A DNA stretch of 64,000 bases from an uncultured Sediminibacterium sp. (GCF_946481145.1 NZ_CAMLMJ010000002.1:1-64000); one strand, 5' to 3'. Positions 8,703-17,154 are shown, counted from the first letter of the stretch. Notes: generated by a model not told the origin, from the sequence alone. Numbers and translations: made by a program.

Positions 8703-8802
8703 AACATTTTGCAATGTAACCGAAGAACTAATTTGGCTCAAGCGGAACGTATGGTTCGGATAGAAATATTGTTGTTTTGTAGGTTCAATTAAACAACAAT
8801 CA

Positions 8803-9180
8803 ATGCAAGCACCTGTATCTCCATTGAGTTCAAAATACTTCGCACGGTATCTACGAAAAAATCAAACACCTGAAGAATCAATCATCTGGCAACTATTAAG
8901 AAACAGGAAGTTAGATGGGTTTAAATTTTTAAGACAGCACCCAATTAAAGTCTGGGAAACTTCTGGGAGGTTTTATTTTTTTTACGCTGATTTTTATTGC
9001 GCCGAAAAAAAATTAGTACTTGAAATTGATGGATTGATTCATGAAAAGCAAAAAGAGTATGATGCATCCCGGGACTATATCATGAATGAACTAGGTTTAA
9101 AAGTATTGCGAATCTTAAATGATGAGGTTAACCATGATATAAATGGAACCCTTCAAAAAATTCGACACGCATTAAAATAA
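8803..9180 (+). CDS. DUF559 domain endonuclease (Vsr/PD-(D/E)XK-like)
   Basis: A 125-residue protein of the DUF559 family, related to very-short-patch-repair and other PD-(D/E)XK nucleases. The N-terminus has the family opening ARYLRKNQTPEE and LLRNRKLDGFKFLRQHPI. The nuclease core is intact: YADFYC (D63), LEIDG (E74, D76) and H80, then R90 and VLRILNDEV near the end. It has no methyltransferase or mismatch-repair partner and stands alone between inverted hairpin arms. The 98-bp leader contains a small inverted repeat (8720-8724 with 8755-8759). It probably cuts DNA, perhaps its own flanking repeats; the target is unknown. Confidence 0.85.
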   Translation: MQAPVSPLSSKYFARYLRKNQTPEESIIWQLLRNRKLDGFKFLRQHPIKVWETSGRFYFFYADFYCAEKKLVLEIDGLIHEKQKEYDASRDYIMNELGLKVLRILNDEVNHDINGTLQKIRHALK

Positions 9181-9194
9181 CAGGCTATAATATC

Positions 9195-9232
9195 CCCCTC
9201 TTTGCGAAGCAGAGAGGGGTTAGGGGTGAGTT
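9195..9232 (-). repeat. Right inverted arm of the DUF559 unit
   Basis: Inverted counterpart of the left arm: CCCCTCTTTGCGAAGCAGAG, then AGGGG and a terminal GGGTGAGTT. It carries the stop codon and last three codons of the leftward peroxidase gene (9220-9231), and may also terminate transcription from either side. Confidence 0.85.
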
Positions 9233-9903
9233 GAAAGAATCTTGAGGACACTTTCGTCCATCGGCGAAACACCTTGTGGAAAAAATGCTTCCAAAACACC
9301 CTTTTCATTTACGATATACTTACAGAAATTCCAGGTAGGCTCCTGATTGTTCCAGCCATTTAATGAACTCATACTTAGCCACTGAAACACAGGATTCTGA
9401 TCTGCCCCCTTTATTACACTACTTTTTTTAGCCAATAAAAAACTAACACCATAATTTACTTTACAAAACTCTGCTATTGCCGCATCATCACGCTGTTCTT
9501 GTTGTTTAAAATCATTTGCGGGGAAACCAATTACTACCAATCCCTGATGACTATATTGCTGATAAAGTGCTTCTAGTTCTGCGTATTGTCCTGTATAACC
9601 ACAATCACTCGCAGTATTTACCAGTAATATCTTTTTCCCTTTTAATGAATCCATTGAAAGGGTGGTCCCATTATTAAGTATTATTTGAAGTTGGTAAAAA
9701 GAAGTAATTGGTTGCATTTTTTGCTTGTTTAATAAACCCTTAGAAGCTCCGCCAAAAATTTTACCAGGCAACATGATGATAGGATAGAATGTTTTTAACA
9801 ATGATTGGCGCCATGTCATATCTTTTCTTTTAAGGAGTAAAATTACGATGAACAATATTAGCACTGTGATCAGTAATTTTCTTATAAATATTGAAGTGTT
9901 CAT
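9220..9903 (-). CDS. Glutathione peroxidase family protein, membrane-anchored
   Basis: A 227-residue thioredoxin-fold peroxidase. Residues 8-25 form one N-terminal transmembrane helix, so the catalytic domain is probably anchored at the inner membrane. The peroxidatic cysteine is C101 in NTASDCGYTGQ. The later WNFCKY segment supplies the conserved Trp and Asn (W191, N192). The usual FPCNQF motif reads FPANDF, so the catalytic-tetrad Gln is replaced by Asp. It likely reduces peroxides with thioredoxin rather than glutathione (family inference). Its last codons lie inside the DUF559 repeat arm. Confidence 0.85.
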   Translation of the reverse strand: MNTSIFIRKLLITVLILFIVILLLKRKDMTWRQSLLKTFYPIIMLPGKIFGGASKGLLNKQKMQPITSFYQLQIILNNGTTLSMDSLKGKKILLVNTASDCGYTGQYAELEALYQQYSHQGLVVIGFPANDFKQQEQRDDAAIAEFCKVNYGVSFLLAKKSSVIKGADQNPVFQWLSMSSLNGWNNQEPTWNFCKYIVNEKGVLEAFFPQGVSPMDESVLKILSTHP

Positions 9904-9918
9904 CTGTGTTATACTGTA

Positions 9919-11295
9919 TTATAAAAATTTTTTGAAGAGTTTTAGTTTCCCTTTAAATGGAGGATATTTTAAGGAAGGATCGAACCATGTAGGTGTTTTC
10001 AATACAGCTTTCGCATGACTAAACGTATCAAAAGAATACTTACCATGATAATGCCCAGTTCCGCTAAAACCTCTTCCACCGAATGGAAGATGCTGATTGG
10101 TTACATGCCAACTTGCATTATTGATACAGGCCGCCCCCGATGGAACCTGCTCTATCCAATGTTTGGCTGTTTTGTCGCTATTAGAGAAAACATAAAATGC
10201 CAACGGATTTGGGTTCTGCTGAATAATAGTTAATGCCTCTTCTTCTGTTGTGTATTCAATGATTGGTAAAATTGGTCCAAAAATTTCATCACGCATAATA
10301 GGGCTTTCAAGCTTAACATTATCCAATAGCGTAGGAGAGATATATAAGGTATTAATATCGTGATCGCCCCCATGAATAATGGTAGCTTCATTCAAATAGG
10401 TAAGTAACCGATGAAACTGCTTTTCATTTATAATCTTTCCGTATTCGTCACTTTGTTGTGGATAATCAGAAAAAAAACGAACAATACGCTCTTTTAAAGC
10501 AGTTATCAATGTCCCTTTTACAGACTTGTGTACCAATACATAATCCGGCGCCACACACATTTGGCCTGCATTTGAAAACTTGGTAATTACAATGCGATTC
10601 GCAGCTACCTTAATATTTGCGTCTGCAGTAACTACGCATGGACTTTTCCCACCAAGTTCCAATGTAACAGGCACTAGCCGCTCAGCAGCCATTTTGTAAA
10701 TGATTTTTCCAACCGCTGTACTTCCAGTATAAAAAACATGATCAAGAGAAAACTGATTCATCATTGACGGAATAACTGTAGCACCATCACCAGGCACAAA
10801 CAATATATATTCTTTGGGAAATGTTTGTTCAATAATTTGCTGCATTACCAATGCGGTTGCTGGAGCGAATTCACTTGGTTTCAGTACGGCACAATTTCCT
10901 GCAGCAATAGCGCCAACCAATGGCATTAATAATAATTGAAGCGGATAATTCCAGGGGCCAATAATGAGTACTACTCCTAAAGGTTCTTTTATTATATAAC
11001 TGCGTGAAGGAAAATTTAATAAGTTGGTCTTCTTTCTTTCTGGTTCCATCCAGGCGCTAAGCCAGTTAATAGCATGATCGATTTCATGCAGTAACAATCC
11101 ATTTTCAGTAATCCATGCTTCTTCTGCACTCTTTTTTAAATCGGCATGAAGGGCTGCATAAATTTCCTGCTCATACGCTTTAATCGCATTTTTCAAGGCA
11201 AGTAACTGCTGTTTGCGAAAACTATAGGTACGGGTAGCTCCGGTTTGATGAAATGTGCGCATTGCACCCAATGAAGAAAGCAAATCGTTCGACAT
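9919..11295 (-). CDS. Aldehyde dehydrogenase family protein
   Basis: An NAD(P)-dependent aldehyde dehydrogenase, class-3 type in length (458 residues from this start). Visible motifs are GPWNYP (N116), the LELGGKSP catalytic glutamate (E213) and the nucleophile in NAGQMC (C247). The C-terminus has the PFGGRGFSGTGHYHG segment. The frame is open to 11373, but those extra 26 residues are not typical of the family, so the ATG at 11295 is preferred. It is divergent from an aldo/keto reductase, suggesting a shared role in aldehyde detoxification. Confidence 0.9.
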   Translation of the reverse strand: MSNDLLSSLGAMRTFHQTGATRTYSFRKQQLLALKNAIKAYEQEIYAALHADLKKSAEEAWITENGLLLHEIDHAINWLSAWMEPERKKTNLLNFPSRSYIIKEPLGVVLIIGPWNYPLQLLLMPLVGAIAAGNCAVLKPSEFAPATALVMQQIIEQTFPKEYILFVPGDGATVIPSMMNQFSLDHVFYTGSTAVGKIIYKMAAERLVPVTLELGGKSPCVVTADANIKVAANRIVITKFSNAGQMCVAPDYVLVHKSVKGTLITALKERIVRFFSDYPQQSDEYGKIINEKQFHRLLTYLNEATIIHGGDHDINTLYISPTLLDNVKLESPIMRDEIFGPILPIIEYTTEEEALTIIQQNPNPLAFYVFSNSDKTAKHWIEQVPSGAACINNASWHVTNQHLPFGGRGFSGTGHYHGKYSFDTFSHAKAVLKTPTWFDPSLKYPPFKGKLKLFKKFL

Positions 11296-11397
11296 ATATA
11301 CAAGGTACATAAAAGAGCAAGCTGAAAGAAGCTTTTTTAATAAATTGCATACTCTTTCAGTCGCAACAGACATCTCACCAATTTAAAAAGTTAATAT

Positions 11398-12387
11398 ATG
11401 GAATACAGAAGAATGGGCCGAACAGGCTTGCAGTTAAGTGTTTTGAGTTATGGTAGCTGGGTAACATTTCACAAACAGATTGATGATAGCATTGCCGATG
11501 AACTGATGGGCATTGCCTATGACCAGGGTATTAATTTTTTCGACAATGCGGAAGCTTATGCTTTGGGTGAAAGTGAAAAAATGATGGGTAGAATCCTCAA
11601 AAAGAAAAACTGGGACCGCACCTCTTATACCGTTTCTTCGAAAGCCTATTTTGGATGGAGAGGAAAAGAAAACAAACCCAACCAAACAGGTCTTAGCCGC
11701 AAACATCTAATAGAAGCTTGTCATGAAGCATTAACCCGCCTTCAGCTCGACTATCTTGATTTATATTTTTGTCACCGCCCCGATACCAATGTACCTATTG
11801 AAGAAGTAGTGTGGACCATGCACAACCTTATTCAACAGGGTAAGATACTTTACTGGGGTACCAGCCAGTGGAGTGGTGCAGAAATAATGGAAGCGCACAG
11901 GGTAGCCCAACAATATGGTTTAATTGGCCCGACTGTAGAACAACCTCAGTATAATATGTTCGAACGTTTTAAAATGGAGCAGGATTACCTTCCTGTATTT
12001 AAGAATGTAGGATTAGGAACAACTATCTGGAGCCCATTGGCGGCAGGATTTCTAACCGGAAAATACAATGATGGGATCCCTGCAGATTCCCGTCTGGCAA
12101 TCGAAGGGTTCGACTGGCTAAAAGAAAGATGGGTACAGGAGGCCAAAATTGAGAAAACCAGAAAACTAGCGCTACTTGCTAAAGAAATGAATGTAAGTCT
12201 TGCAGAGCTGGCCATTGCATGGACCATTAAAAACCCTAATGTAACTACTGCAATACTTGGTGCCACAAAAAAGCAACAGTTGGAAGAAAACCTGAAAGCA
12301 TTGCAGGTATTACCCATGCTTAGCAGCGAGGTTTTAGAGAAAATAGAAGCAATACTGCAAAATAAACCAGTGATGGATTTAGCATAA
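11398..12387 (+). CDS. Aldo/keto reductase (Kv-beta-like)
   Basis: A 329-residue NADPH-dependent aldo/keto reductase. The catalytic tetrad is visible as D49 and Y54 (FFDNAEAYALGE), K82 and H126. The sequence resembles the YghZ / potassium-channel beta-subunit branch (GRILKKKNWDR, TEQPQYNMFER-type segment). It probably reduces small reactive aldehydes. A strong terminator follows 22 bp after the stop. Confidence 0.9.
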   Translation: MEYRRMGRTGLQLSVLSYGSWVTFHKQIDDSIADELMGIAYDQGINFFDNAEAYALGESEKMMGRILKKKNWDRTSYTVSSKAYFGWRGKENKPNQTGLSRKHLIEACHEALTRLQLDYLDLYFCHRPDTNVPIEEVVWTMHNLIQQGKILYWGTSQWSGAEIMEAHRVAQQYGLIGPTVEQPQYNMFERFKMEQDYLPVFKNVGLGTTIWSPLAAGFLTGKYNDGIPADSRLAIEGFDWLKERWVQEAKIEKTRKLALLAKEMNVSLAELAIAWTIKNPNVTTAILGATKKQQLEENLKALQVLPMLSSEVLEKIEAILQNKPVMDLA

Positions 12388-12409
12388 GTGGTTGAAATGC
12401 AAATACTTG

Positions 12410-12443
12410 AAAGCGGGAAACAGATTGATTTCCCGCTTTTTTT
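12410..12443 (+). terminator. Rho-independent terminator after the aldo/keto reductase
   Basis: An 11-bp perfect stem AAAGCGGGAAA / TTTCCCGCTTT with an 8-nt loop, followed by a T-run on the plus strand. Confidence 0.9.
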
Positions 12444-12486
12444 ATGGCGTAAGTTTACCCACTGAAAAAAGTTATACCTTATTTCC

Positions 12487-12516
12487 AACCTTTTTAACCC
12501 TCTATACTCTTAATAC
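12487..12516 (+). promoter_or_regulatory. Possible autoregulated ECF promoter
   Basis: AACCTTTTTAACCC and a nearby CTATACT/TAATAC lie just upstream of the sigma gene and resemble the AACC-type -35 plus CGTCTA-type -10 arrangement seen at other Bacteroidota ECF operons. No TAnnTTTG box is present in this gap. The match is loose. Confidence 0.3.
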
Positions 12517-12528
12517 AGGAACGAATCA

Positions 12529-13080
12529 TTGGAACAGGAAATAAACATACAAACGGCTGTTGTGAGAAAAGCCTGCCTGGGGGATCAGGCATCGCAGGCT
12601 TGGCTATATAAACAGTATAGTAAAGCAATGTTTAATATATGTACCCGTATGACGGGGAATACAAGCGATGCTGAGGACCTGTTGCAGGAAGCTTTTATGA
12701 TTGCGTTCCGGAATCTGAAACAATTAAAGGAACCAGCACAATTTGGAGGATGGCTCAAAAGAATCGTTGTGAATGAGTGTATTCGTTTTTGCAAAAAAAA
12801 TACCTACTGGGCTCCTTTGGATGAACAGTGGAACAACACCATAAGTAACGATGAGCCAGGCTGGTGGCAAACAATAGATCTTTCAATTGTGCATAAAGAA
12901 ATAAAAAATCTCCCGGACGGATGCAGACAGGTTTTTAATCTGTATGTATTGGAAGATTTTAGTCATAAAGACATCGCCTCAAACCTTGGTATATCTGAAT
13001 CAACGAGTAAAAGTCAATACCATCGGGCAAGACAATTATTAAAAGAAAGAATTATAAAACAAATACAGGTAAATGGATGA
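12529..13080 (+). CDS. RNA polymerase sigma factor, ECF subfamily
   Basis: A 183-residue ECF sigma-70 factor. Region 2 runs from about residue 33 to 65 with DAEDLLQEAFMIAFRNL. Region 4 is near the C-terminus (LPDGCRQVFNLYVLEDFSHKDIASNLGIS, then a basic recognition helix). The start is TTG: an in-frame stop lies at 12511, no ATG precedes region 2, and AGGA sits 8 bases upstream, one of the few clear ribosome binding sites here. It overlaps the next gene by 8 bp, as ECF/anti-sigma pairs usually do. Confidence 0.9.
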   Translation: MEQEINIQTAVVRKACLGDQASQAWLYKQYSKAMFNICTRMTGNTSDAEDLLQEAFMIAFRNLKQLKEPAQFGGWLKRIVVNECIRFCKKNTYWAPLDEQWNNTISNDEPGWWQTIDLSIVHKEIKNLPDGCRQVFNLYVLEDFSHKDIASNLGISESTSKSQYHRARQLLKERIIKQIQVNG

Positions 13081-13795
13081 GTTAAAAAAATACCTGCAGC
13101 AAAACAGGGAAGCACTTGATTCCGACGAACCATCTCCAATGGTTTGGGAAAGGATACAAGTTCAGCAACCGGTAACAAAAACCATTACGGTTTTCAGTAT
13201 TACCAGGTGGGTAGCTGCTGCTTGTATATTGGTTTTGGCAGGAATTGGCACCTGGACGATCTTATCAAAATCACACAATGAGCATATTTTGAAAGAAGCA
13301 GTTGCCGTGAAAGAGTTGAAAAAACAACCTGTTGAAAATCCAACTGAACCAGCTATTGAAGCAGTGGAAACTACTCCAGCACCTATCAATACGCTTGCTT
13401 CTGCTGGCATGCATAAAAGTAAAACGCTCCCTTCCAAAACTAAAACACAAAGAGCTGATTTACTTGTTTTACAAAATGTTGAAAACAGCTTTAAACAGGT
13501 GATTAATCTTCAGCGCAATAAAGTAGGCACTATTCCAATGTATGCAGAATCAGCAGAATATTTCGCTGATTTCAAGACCCAAATGAAACAATTGGAAAAA
13601 GAAGAAAAAAGTATCAAAGCTGAAGTAATGAAGCAGGGTCTTACAGATGATTTATTAAATCAGTTAATTAATCTATACCAAATAAAGCTTGGCACTTTAA
13701 AGCAATTACAAACCGAAATGAATAAAATAAACAACCGGGTAAAACAAATCAGGCGTCCGGTTGACAGTATTAAAACCTATTTCATACACATCTAA
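13073..13795 (+). CDS. Putative membrane anti-sigma factor
   Basis: A 240-residue protein with one transmembrane helix at about residues 44-63 (ITRWVAAACILVLAGIG), a short N-terminal cytoplasmic part and a larger outer part with a coiled-coil-like Lys/Gln/Glu-rich segment. No zinc-finger (HxxxCxxC) motif is seen. Position after an ECF sigma gene and topology argue for an anti-sigma or sigma-regulatory role. This is inference from context; there is no strong domain match. Confidence 0.65.
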   Translation: MDELKKYLQQNREALDSDEPSPMVWERIQVQQPVTKTITVFSITRWVAAACILVLAGIGTWTILSKSHNEHILKEAVAVKELKKQPVENPTEPAIEAVETTPAPINTLASAGMHKSKTLPSKTKTQRADLLVLQNVENSFKQVINLQRNKVGTIPMYAESAEYFADFKTQMKQLEKEEKSIKAEVMKQGLTDDLLNQLINLYQIKLGTLKQLQTEMNKINNRVKQIRRPVDSIKTYFIHI

Positions 13796-13807
13796 AACAT
13801 CTATGAT

Positions 13808-15217
13808 ATGCGATTCAGTAATGTAAAAATCACCGGTTCTTTGTTAGGCATCCTGCTAGCATCTGTCGGTTTGGCACAAACCTATTCTTCAGGACAAGGG
13901 AACATTCAGGTAGCCAATGTAAGAACAACTCCGGGTAATGCAATAGTAATATCGGATAATGGTTACACTTATACCATAAATGATACCACTAAACCACAGG
14001 AACTTAAATCGAAAGAAATCAGTCAGGAAATTGCGATGCCAAAAGGCGGAGAAATTTATATTGAAAACAGCTCTATTGCTTTACAGGTAAAAACCTGGGA
14101 TCAGCCTAAAGTGAAACTGGTTACAACCGTTTATTATGAGAATGAAAGTAACTTAACTGATATAGAGTGGTTTGATAAGGTCGGGATAAGCCTGAAAGCG
14201 CTCGGAACATCTGTGAAAATAAAATCAAATAATACAAGATTCGGTTCGAATTACAGTTATACTACAACTGACCGCTATTCTTTGGAGCCTGTTGTAGTAT
14301 CTGGTTTCAGGACCTCAACTTTTAATAGTGTACGCGTTGCTAACATTAAAACACAGAAAAAAATATTGGTTATTTATGTGCCTGCTGGCAGCAAAATGGA
14401 TATTGAAAGCAAATATGCAGATGTACAATTACCCACAGGTATTGGTGATGTGCTACTCGATATTTCAAATGGCAATTTTGAAGCGGAGAACCTGAATAAA
14501 CTTCGCCTTCGTTCAAAATATTCAAACGCAAATGTGCGTGATATAAAAGAAGCCGAGATTGAATTTGCCAATGGTCGCTTCAGCGCCAACAATATCGATG
14601 ATCTTGATATAGAGAGCAAGTATGCTACTATTGAAATGGCATCTGCCAAAAAAATAAAAATGATCAGCACCAATGATGAGTTTGAGGTAGAAGATGCTGC
14701 TGAAATAAGTGGGCGTAAAAACTATGGCAACCTCCGTATAACAAGGCTAACAAGCTCTTTGGAATTGGATGGTAGTAATGCTGATATTAAAGTACGGAAC
14801 GTTGGCAGCAATGTGAAATTGATTAAAGTTGACAACAGGTATGCTGATATTCGTATTCCGTTACGCGATACTAAAAACTACGGAGTTAACTTCCTCGGTA
14901 GTTACAGTACAGTATATGGTGATTTTGAGAAAAACGCAGAACAAGTTACTGAGGCTGATGTCACCGCTATGACAAAAAGTTCAACCAATTCATCAAATAC
15001 AGTTCTCTATGCTGATGAAATCGTGGTTAAAGGTACTCTGAAGGCTTCAAATGTGCCATTAGTAGCTTCAACAGCTCCAAAACCTGCAACAGGTGGCACT
15101 TTAATGTTAAACCGCAGCGGATCAAATACACCTGTTAAATTCTCTGCAACAGTTGGAGACGGAAAAGGGTTGAAAATTGATATGAAGTGTCAGAATTGTA
15201 CTGTTGATTTTAAATAG
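13808..15217 (+). CDS. Secreted DUF4097-type beta-strand repeat protein
   Basis: A 469-residue exported protein with a signal peptide ending near residue 23 (LASVGLAQ). The body is a run of short repeating beta strands (SKYADVQLPT, GNFEAENLNKLRLRSKYSNA, GRFSANNIDDLDIESKYAT), typical of DUF4097/head-GIN right-handed beta-helix proteins. It lies 12 bp after the putative anti-sigma gene and is probably the main output of the sigma operon. Function is unknown; envelope adhesion or stress sensing are possibilities. Confidence 0.8.
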   Translation: MRFSNVKITGSLLGILLASVGLAQTYSSGQGNIQVANVRTTPGNAIVISDNGYTYTINDTTKPQELKSKEISQEIAMPKGGEIYIENSSIALQVKTWDQPKVKLVTTVYYENESNLTDIEWFDKVGISLKALGTSVKIKSNNTRFGSNYSYTTTDRYSLEPVVVSGFRTSTFNSVRVANIKTQKKILVIYVPAGSKMDIESKYADVQLPTGIGDVLLDISNGNFEAENLNKLRLRSKYSNANVRDIKEAEIEFANGRFSANNIDDLDIESKYATIEMASAKKIKMISTNDEFEVEDAAEISGRKNYGNLRITRLTSSLELDGSNADIKVRNVGSNVKLIKVDNRYADIRIPLRDTKNYGVNFLGSYSTVYGDFEKNAEQVTEADVTAMTKSSTNSSNTVLYADEIVVKGTLKASNVPLVASTAPKPATGGTLMLNRSGSNTPVKFSATVGDGKGLKIDMKCQNCTVDFK

Positions 15218-15362
15218 CATATAGCCAATAATATACCAACTCGGATCTATATACCCCGGATGGGTGGTCACTTGCCGGCTACCCATTCTTTTTCGATTGC
15301 TTGTTTCTTCATGTGCATTATAATCTCACACAGCCGATTCTCATGTTGTTAACGATCGGTCC

Positions 15363-15389
15363 GTGCCCCGTTTTTACGGGGCACTTTTT
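15363..15389 (+). terminator. Strong rho-independent terminator
   Basis: A perfect 9-bp stem GTGCCCCGT / ACGGGGCAC with a TTTT loop, followed by TTTTT. It closes the sigma/DUF4097 transcription unit. The rest of 15218-15484 holds only a word-mosaic repeat and no credible gene. Confidence 0.9.
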
Positions 15390-15405
15390 GTTTATCACCA
15401 AAAAA

Positions 15406-15437
15406 CCATGGTCCATGGACTATGGACCATGGACTAT
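15406..15437. repeat. CCATGGAC word-mosaic repeat, compact copy
   Basis: 32 bp with three CCATGG palindromes joined by TCCATGGACTATGGACC-type words. It is the shortest and purest copy of this family in the window. Confidence 0.75.
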
Positions 15438-15484
15438 CCCCCAAAAGCTATATTTCGCTTATCTTAGCATAAACAATCCTTCGC

Positions 15485-16744
15485 ATGACGGAACTCTATA
15501 CAATAGTATGGATCATTATATCACTTATTTTTATCGGTTTTTTTGCCGGGTATGAGATTGCCTTTGTCTCAGCAAACCGGTTAAGCATTGAACTGAAAAA
15601 AAAGCAGGGAAAACAAAGCGGTATTATCCTCTCTGATTTTGTTGATAATCCTGCCAAATTTATCGGCACTTGTTTAATAGGGCTCAATTCCATACTTGTA
15701 ATTTATGGATTACTCTTTGATGAGTTCCTCAAAGGCATTGCTTGGAATCCGGCTAATGTGAAGAATGAATACCTCAAACTTTTTATTGATACAGTTATTT
15801 CAGCGGTTGTTGTATTAATCTTTGGCGAGTTTATTCCCAAGGCCATTTTCAGGGCAAGAAATGATAGCTTGCTGAGTTTTTTTGCACCACTGGCTAAATT
15901 TTTTCATACCATTTTCGAGCCACTGACCAACTTGTTTGTAAACCTGGCACAGTGGATACTAAAATATATTTTCAATATTCGGGTTAACGATAAACATAAT
16001 GCATTTACAAAAGTAGACCTTGAACACTTTTTTCAGCAAACCAAAGAACAGGATGAAGACAACCAGGAACTCAATACAGAACTGTTTGAGAACGCCTTAA
16101 GTCTGCCAACAATTAAAATCAGACAGTGCCTTGTTCCCAGAACTGAGATTGAAGGGGTTGATAAAGACATTTCACTCGAAGAACTACGACAAAAATTTGT
16201 TCAAACCAAACTTAGCAAGTTGTTGATTTTTGATGAGAATATCGACAATATCCTGGGTTATGTTCACCAAACAGACCTGTTTAAAAAACCAGGCTCCATT
16301 AAAGAAATATTGCACCCCATACTTGCCGTACCTGAAAGTATGAGTGCTGCCGATTTGATAAATAAGTTTTCCAAAGAACGCAAAAGCATTGCCTGGGTAG
16401 TTGATGAATTCGGAGGTACTGCGGGTATTGTTACCATGGAAGATCTGCTCGAAGAAATTTTTGGGGAAATTCATGATGAATATGATGTGGAGGAATTTGT
16501 AGAAAAACAATTGGCAGATGATGAGTTTATATTAAGTGGCCGTCTGGAACTTGATTATCTCAAAGAAAAATACAACCTGGAGTTTCCGGAAAATGATTCT
16601 GAAACTTTAAGTGGTTATATTATTCAGAAACACGAATCAATTCCAACACTAAAAGAAACCATCATCATTGACGACTACCGTTTTGATATTCTCAGTGTTA
16701 GTGAAACCAGGATCGACACTGTGAAGCTTAAAATATTACGTTGA
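15485..16744 (+). CDS. CNNM/CorC (HlyC) family transporter, GldE-like
   Basis: A 419-residue inner-membrane protein. Residues 1-140 form the DUF21/CNNM transmembrane domain (LIFIGFFAGYEIAFVSANR, VVLIFGEFIPKAIF). A CBS pair follows (about 205-335, with VVDEFGGTAGIVTMEDLLEEIFGEI), then a C-terminal CorC_HlyC domain. Members move Mg2+/Co2+; the Bacteroidota homologue GldE is linked to gliding motility. No other gld genes are seen here. It overlaps the next gene by one base (TGATG). Confidence 0.88.
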   Translation: MTELYTIVWIIISLIFIGFFAGYEIAFVSANRLSIELKKKQGKQSGIILSDFVDNPAKFIGTCLIGLNSILVIYGLLFDEFLKGIAWNPANVKNEYLKLFIDTVISAVVVLIFGEFIPKAIFRARNDSLLSFFAPLAKFFHTIFEPLTNLFVNLAQWILKYIFNIRVNDKHNAFTKVDLEHFFQQTKEQDEDNQELNTELFENALSLPTIKIRQCLVPRTEIEGVDKDISLEELRQKFVQTKLSKLLIFDENIDNILGYVHQTDLFKKPGSIKEILHPILAVPESMSAADLINKFSKERKSIAWVVDEFGGTAGIVTMEDLLEEIFGEIHDEYDVEEFVEKQLADDEFILSGRLELDYLKEKYNLEFPENDSETLSGYIIQKHESIPTLKETIIIDDYRFDILSVSETRIDTVKLKILR

Positions 16745-17142
16745 TGCAACGTGCATACCTGGCTCTAAGTCTTTCAATGCGCCCCATGCTGAATCAGGTT
16801 GTGGAAGTTCTTCGGGAAATTTTAGAAGAGCAGGGCATAGCATTATTTGTTTTTGTTGACCATTTTAGTTTTACCCCTTCCGAAGAGTCCGCAATGATGC
16901 AGCAGGCATTTCAGGAGATTGACCTTGCAGATCTATTAATTGCCGAATGCTCGGAAAAAGCTATCGGTGTTGGAATTGAAGCTGGTTATGCATTGGGAAA
17001 AGGTAAGAATGTCTGGTACCTGCGTCAGATTAACAGTCCTCATTCTACCACCCTTAGCGGTGCAGCCCAAAAATCCTTTATTTATTCCGACCCTGCCGAT
17101 CTTGGTAACCAGATAAAAAGGGAGTTACAAAAGAATAGCTGA
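16744..17142 (+). CDS. Nucleoside 2-deoxyribosyltransferase-like protein
   Basis: A 132-residue protein with the deoxyribosyltransferase-like fold: N-terminal RAYLALSLS, then DLADLLIAECSEKAIGVGIEAGYAL, in which the glutamates correspond to the nucleoside-binding/catalytic region. It probably acts on nucleoside or nucleotide bases. A TTG three bases earlier is in frame, but the ATG at 16744 that overlaps the upstream TGA is the better start, implying translational coupling. Confidence 0.72.
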   Translation: MQRAYLALSLSMRPMLNQVVEVLREILEEQGIALFVFVDHFSFTPSEESAMMQQAFQEIDLADLLIAECSEKAIGVGIEAGYALGKGKNVWYLRQINSPHSTTLSGAAQKSFIYSDPADLGNQIKRELQKNS

Positions 17143-17154
17143 AAAACAGGCGCT

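Larger units (their letters stand above)
8667..9232. mobile_element. Candidate REP-like unit: DUF559 endonuclease gene between inverted arms
   Basis: A 566-bp unit holds one 125-codon gene between a left arm (8667-8702) and a right arm (9195-9232) that are inverted copies. They share 9 outer bases (AACTCACCC) and a 24-base inner block, with a short variable junction between. Each inner block is itself an imperfect hairpin, CTCTCTGC-TTC-GCAAAGAG. No target-site duplication is visible. The unit lies between two convergent genes and its arms overlap both of their stop codons. This resembles REP hairpins around a RAYT gene, but the enzyme is of the PD-(D/E)XK DUF559 family. Mobility is inference. 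Confidence 0.5.

Noticed and set aside
8640..9250. Target-site duplication for the DUF559 unit
   Set aside because: The flanks read GCCCTCTT on the left and GAAAGAAT on the right, which are not direct repeats. So a classical transposon with duplication is not supported.
15301..15555. 84-codon frame before the GldE-like gene
   Set aside because: It crosses the GTGCCCCGT terminator and a word-mosaic repeat and overlaps the true gene start.
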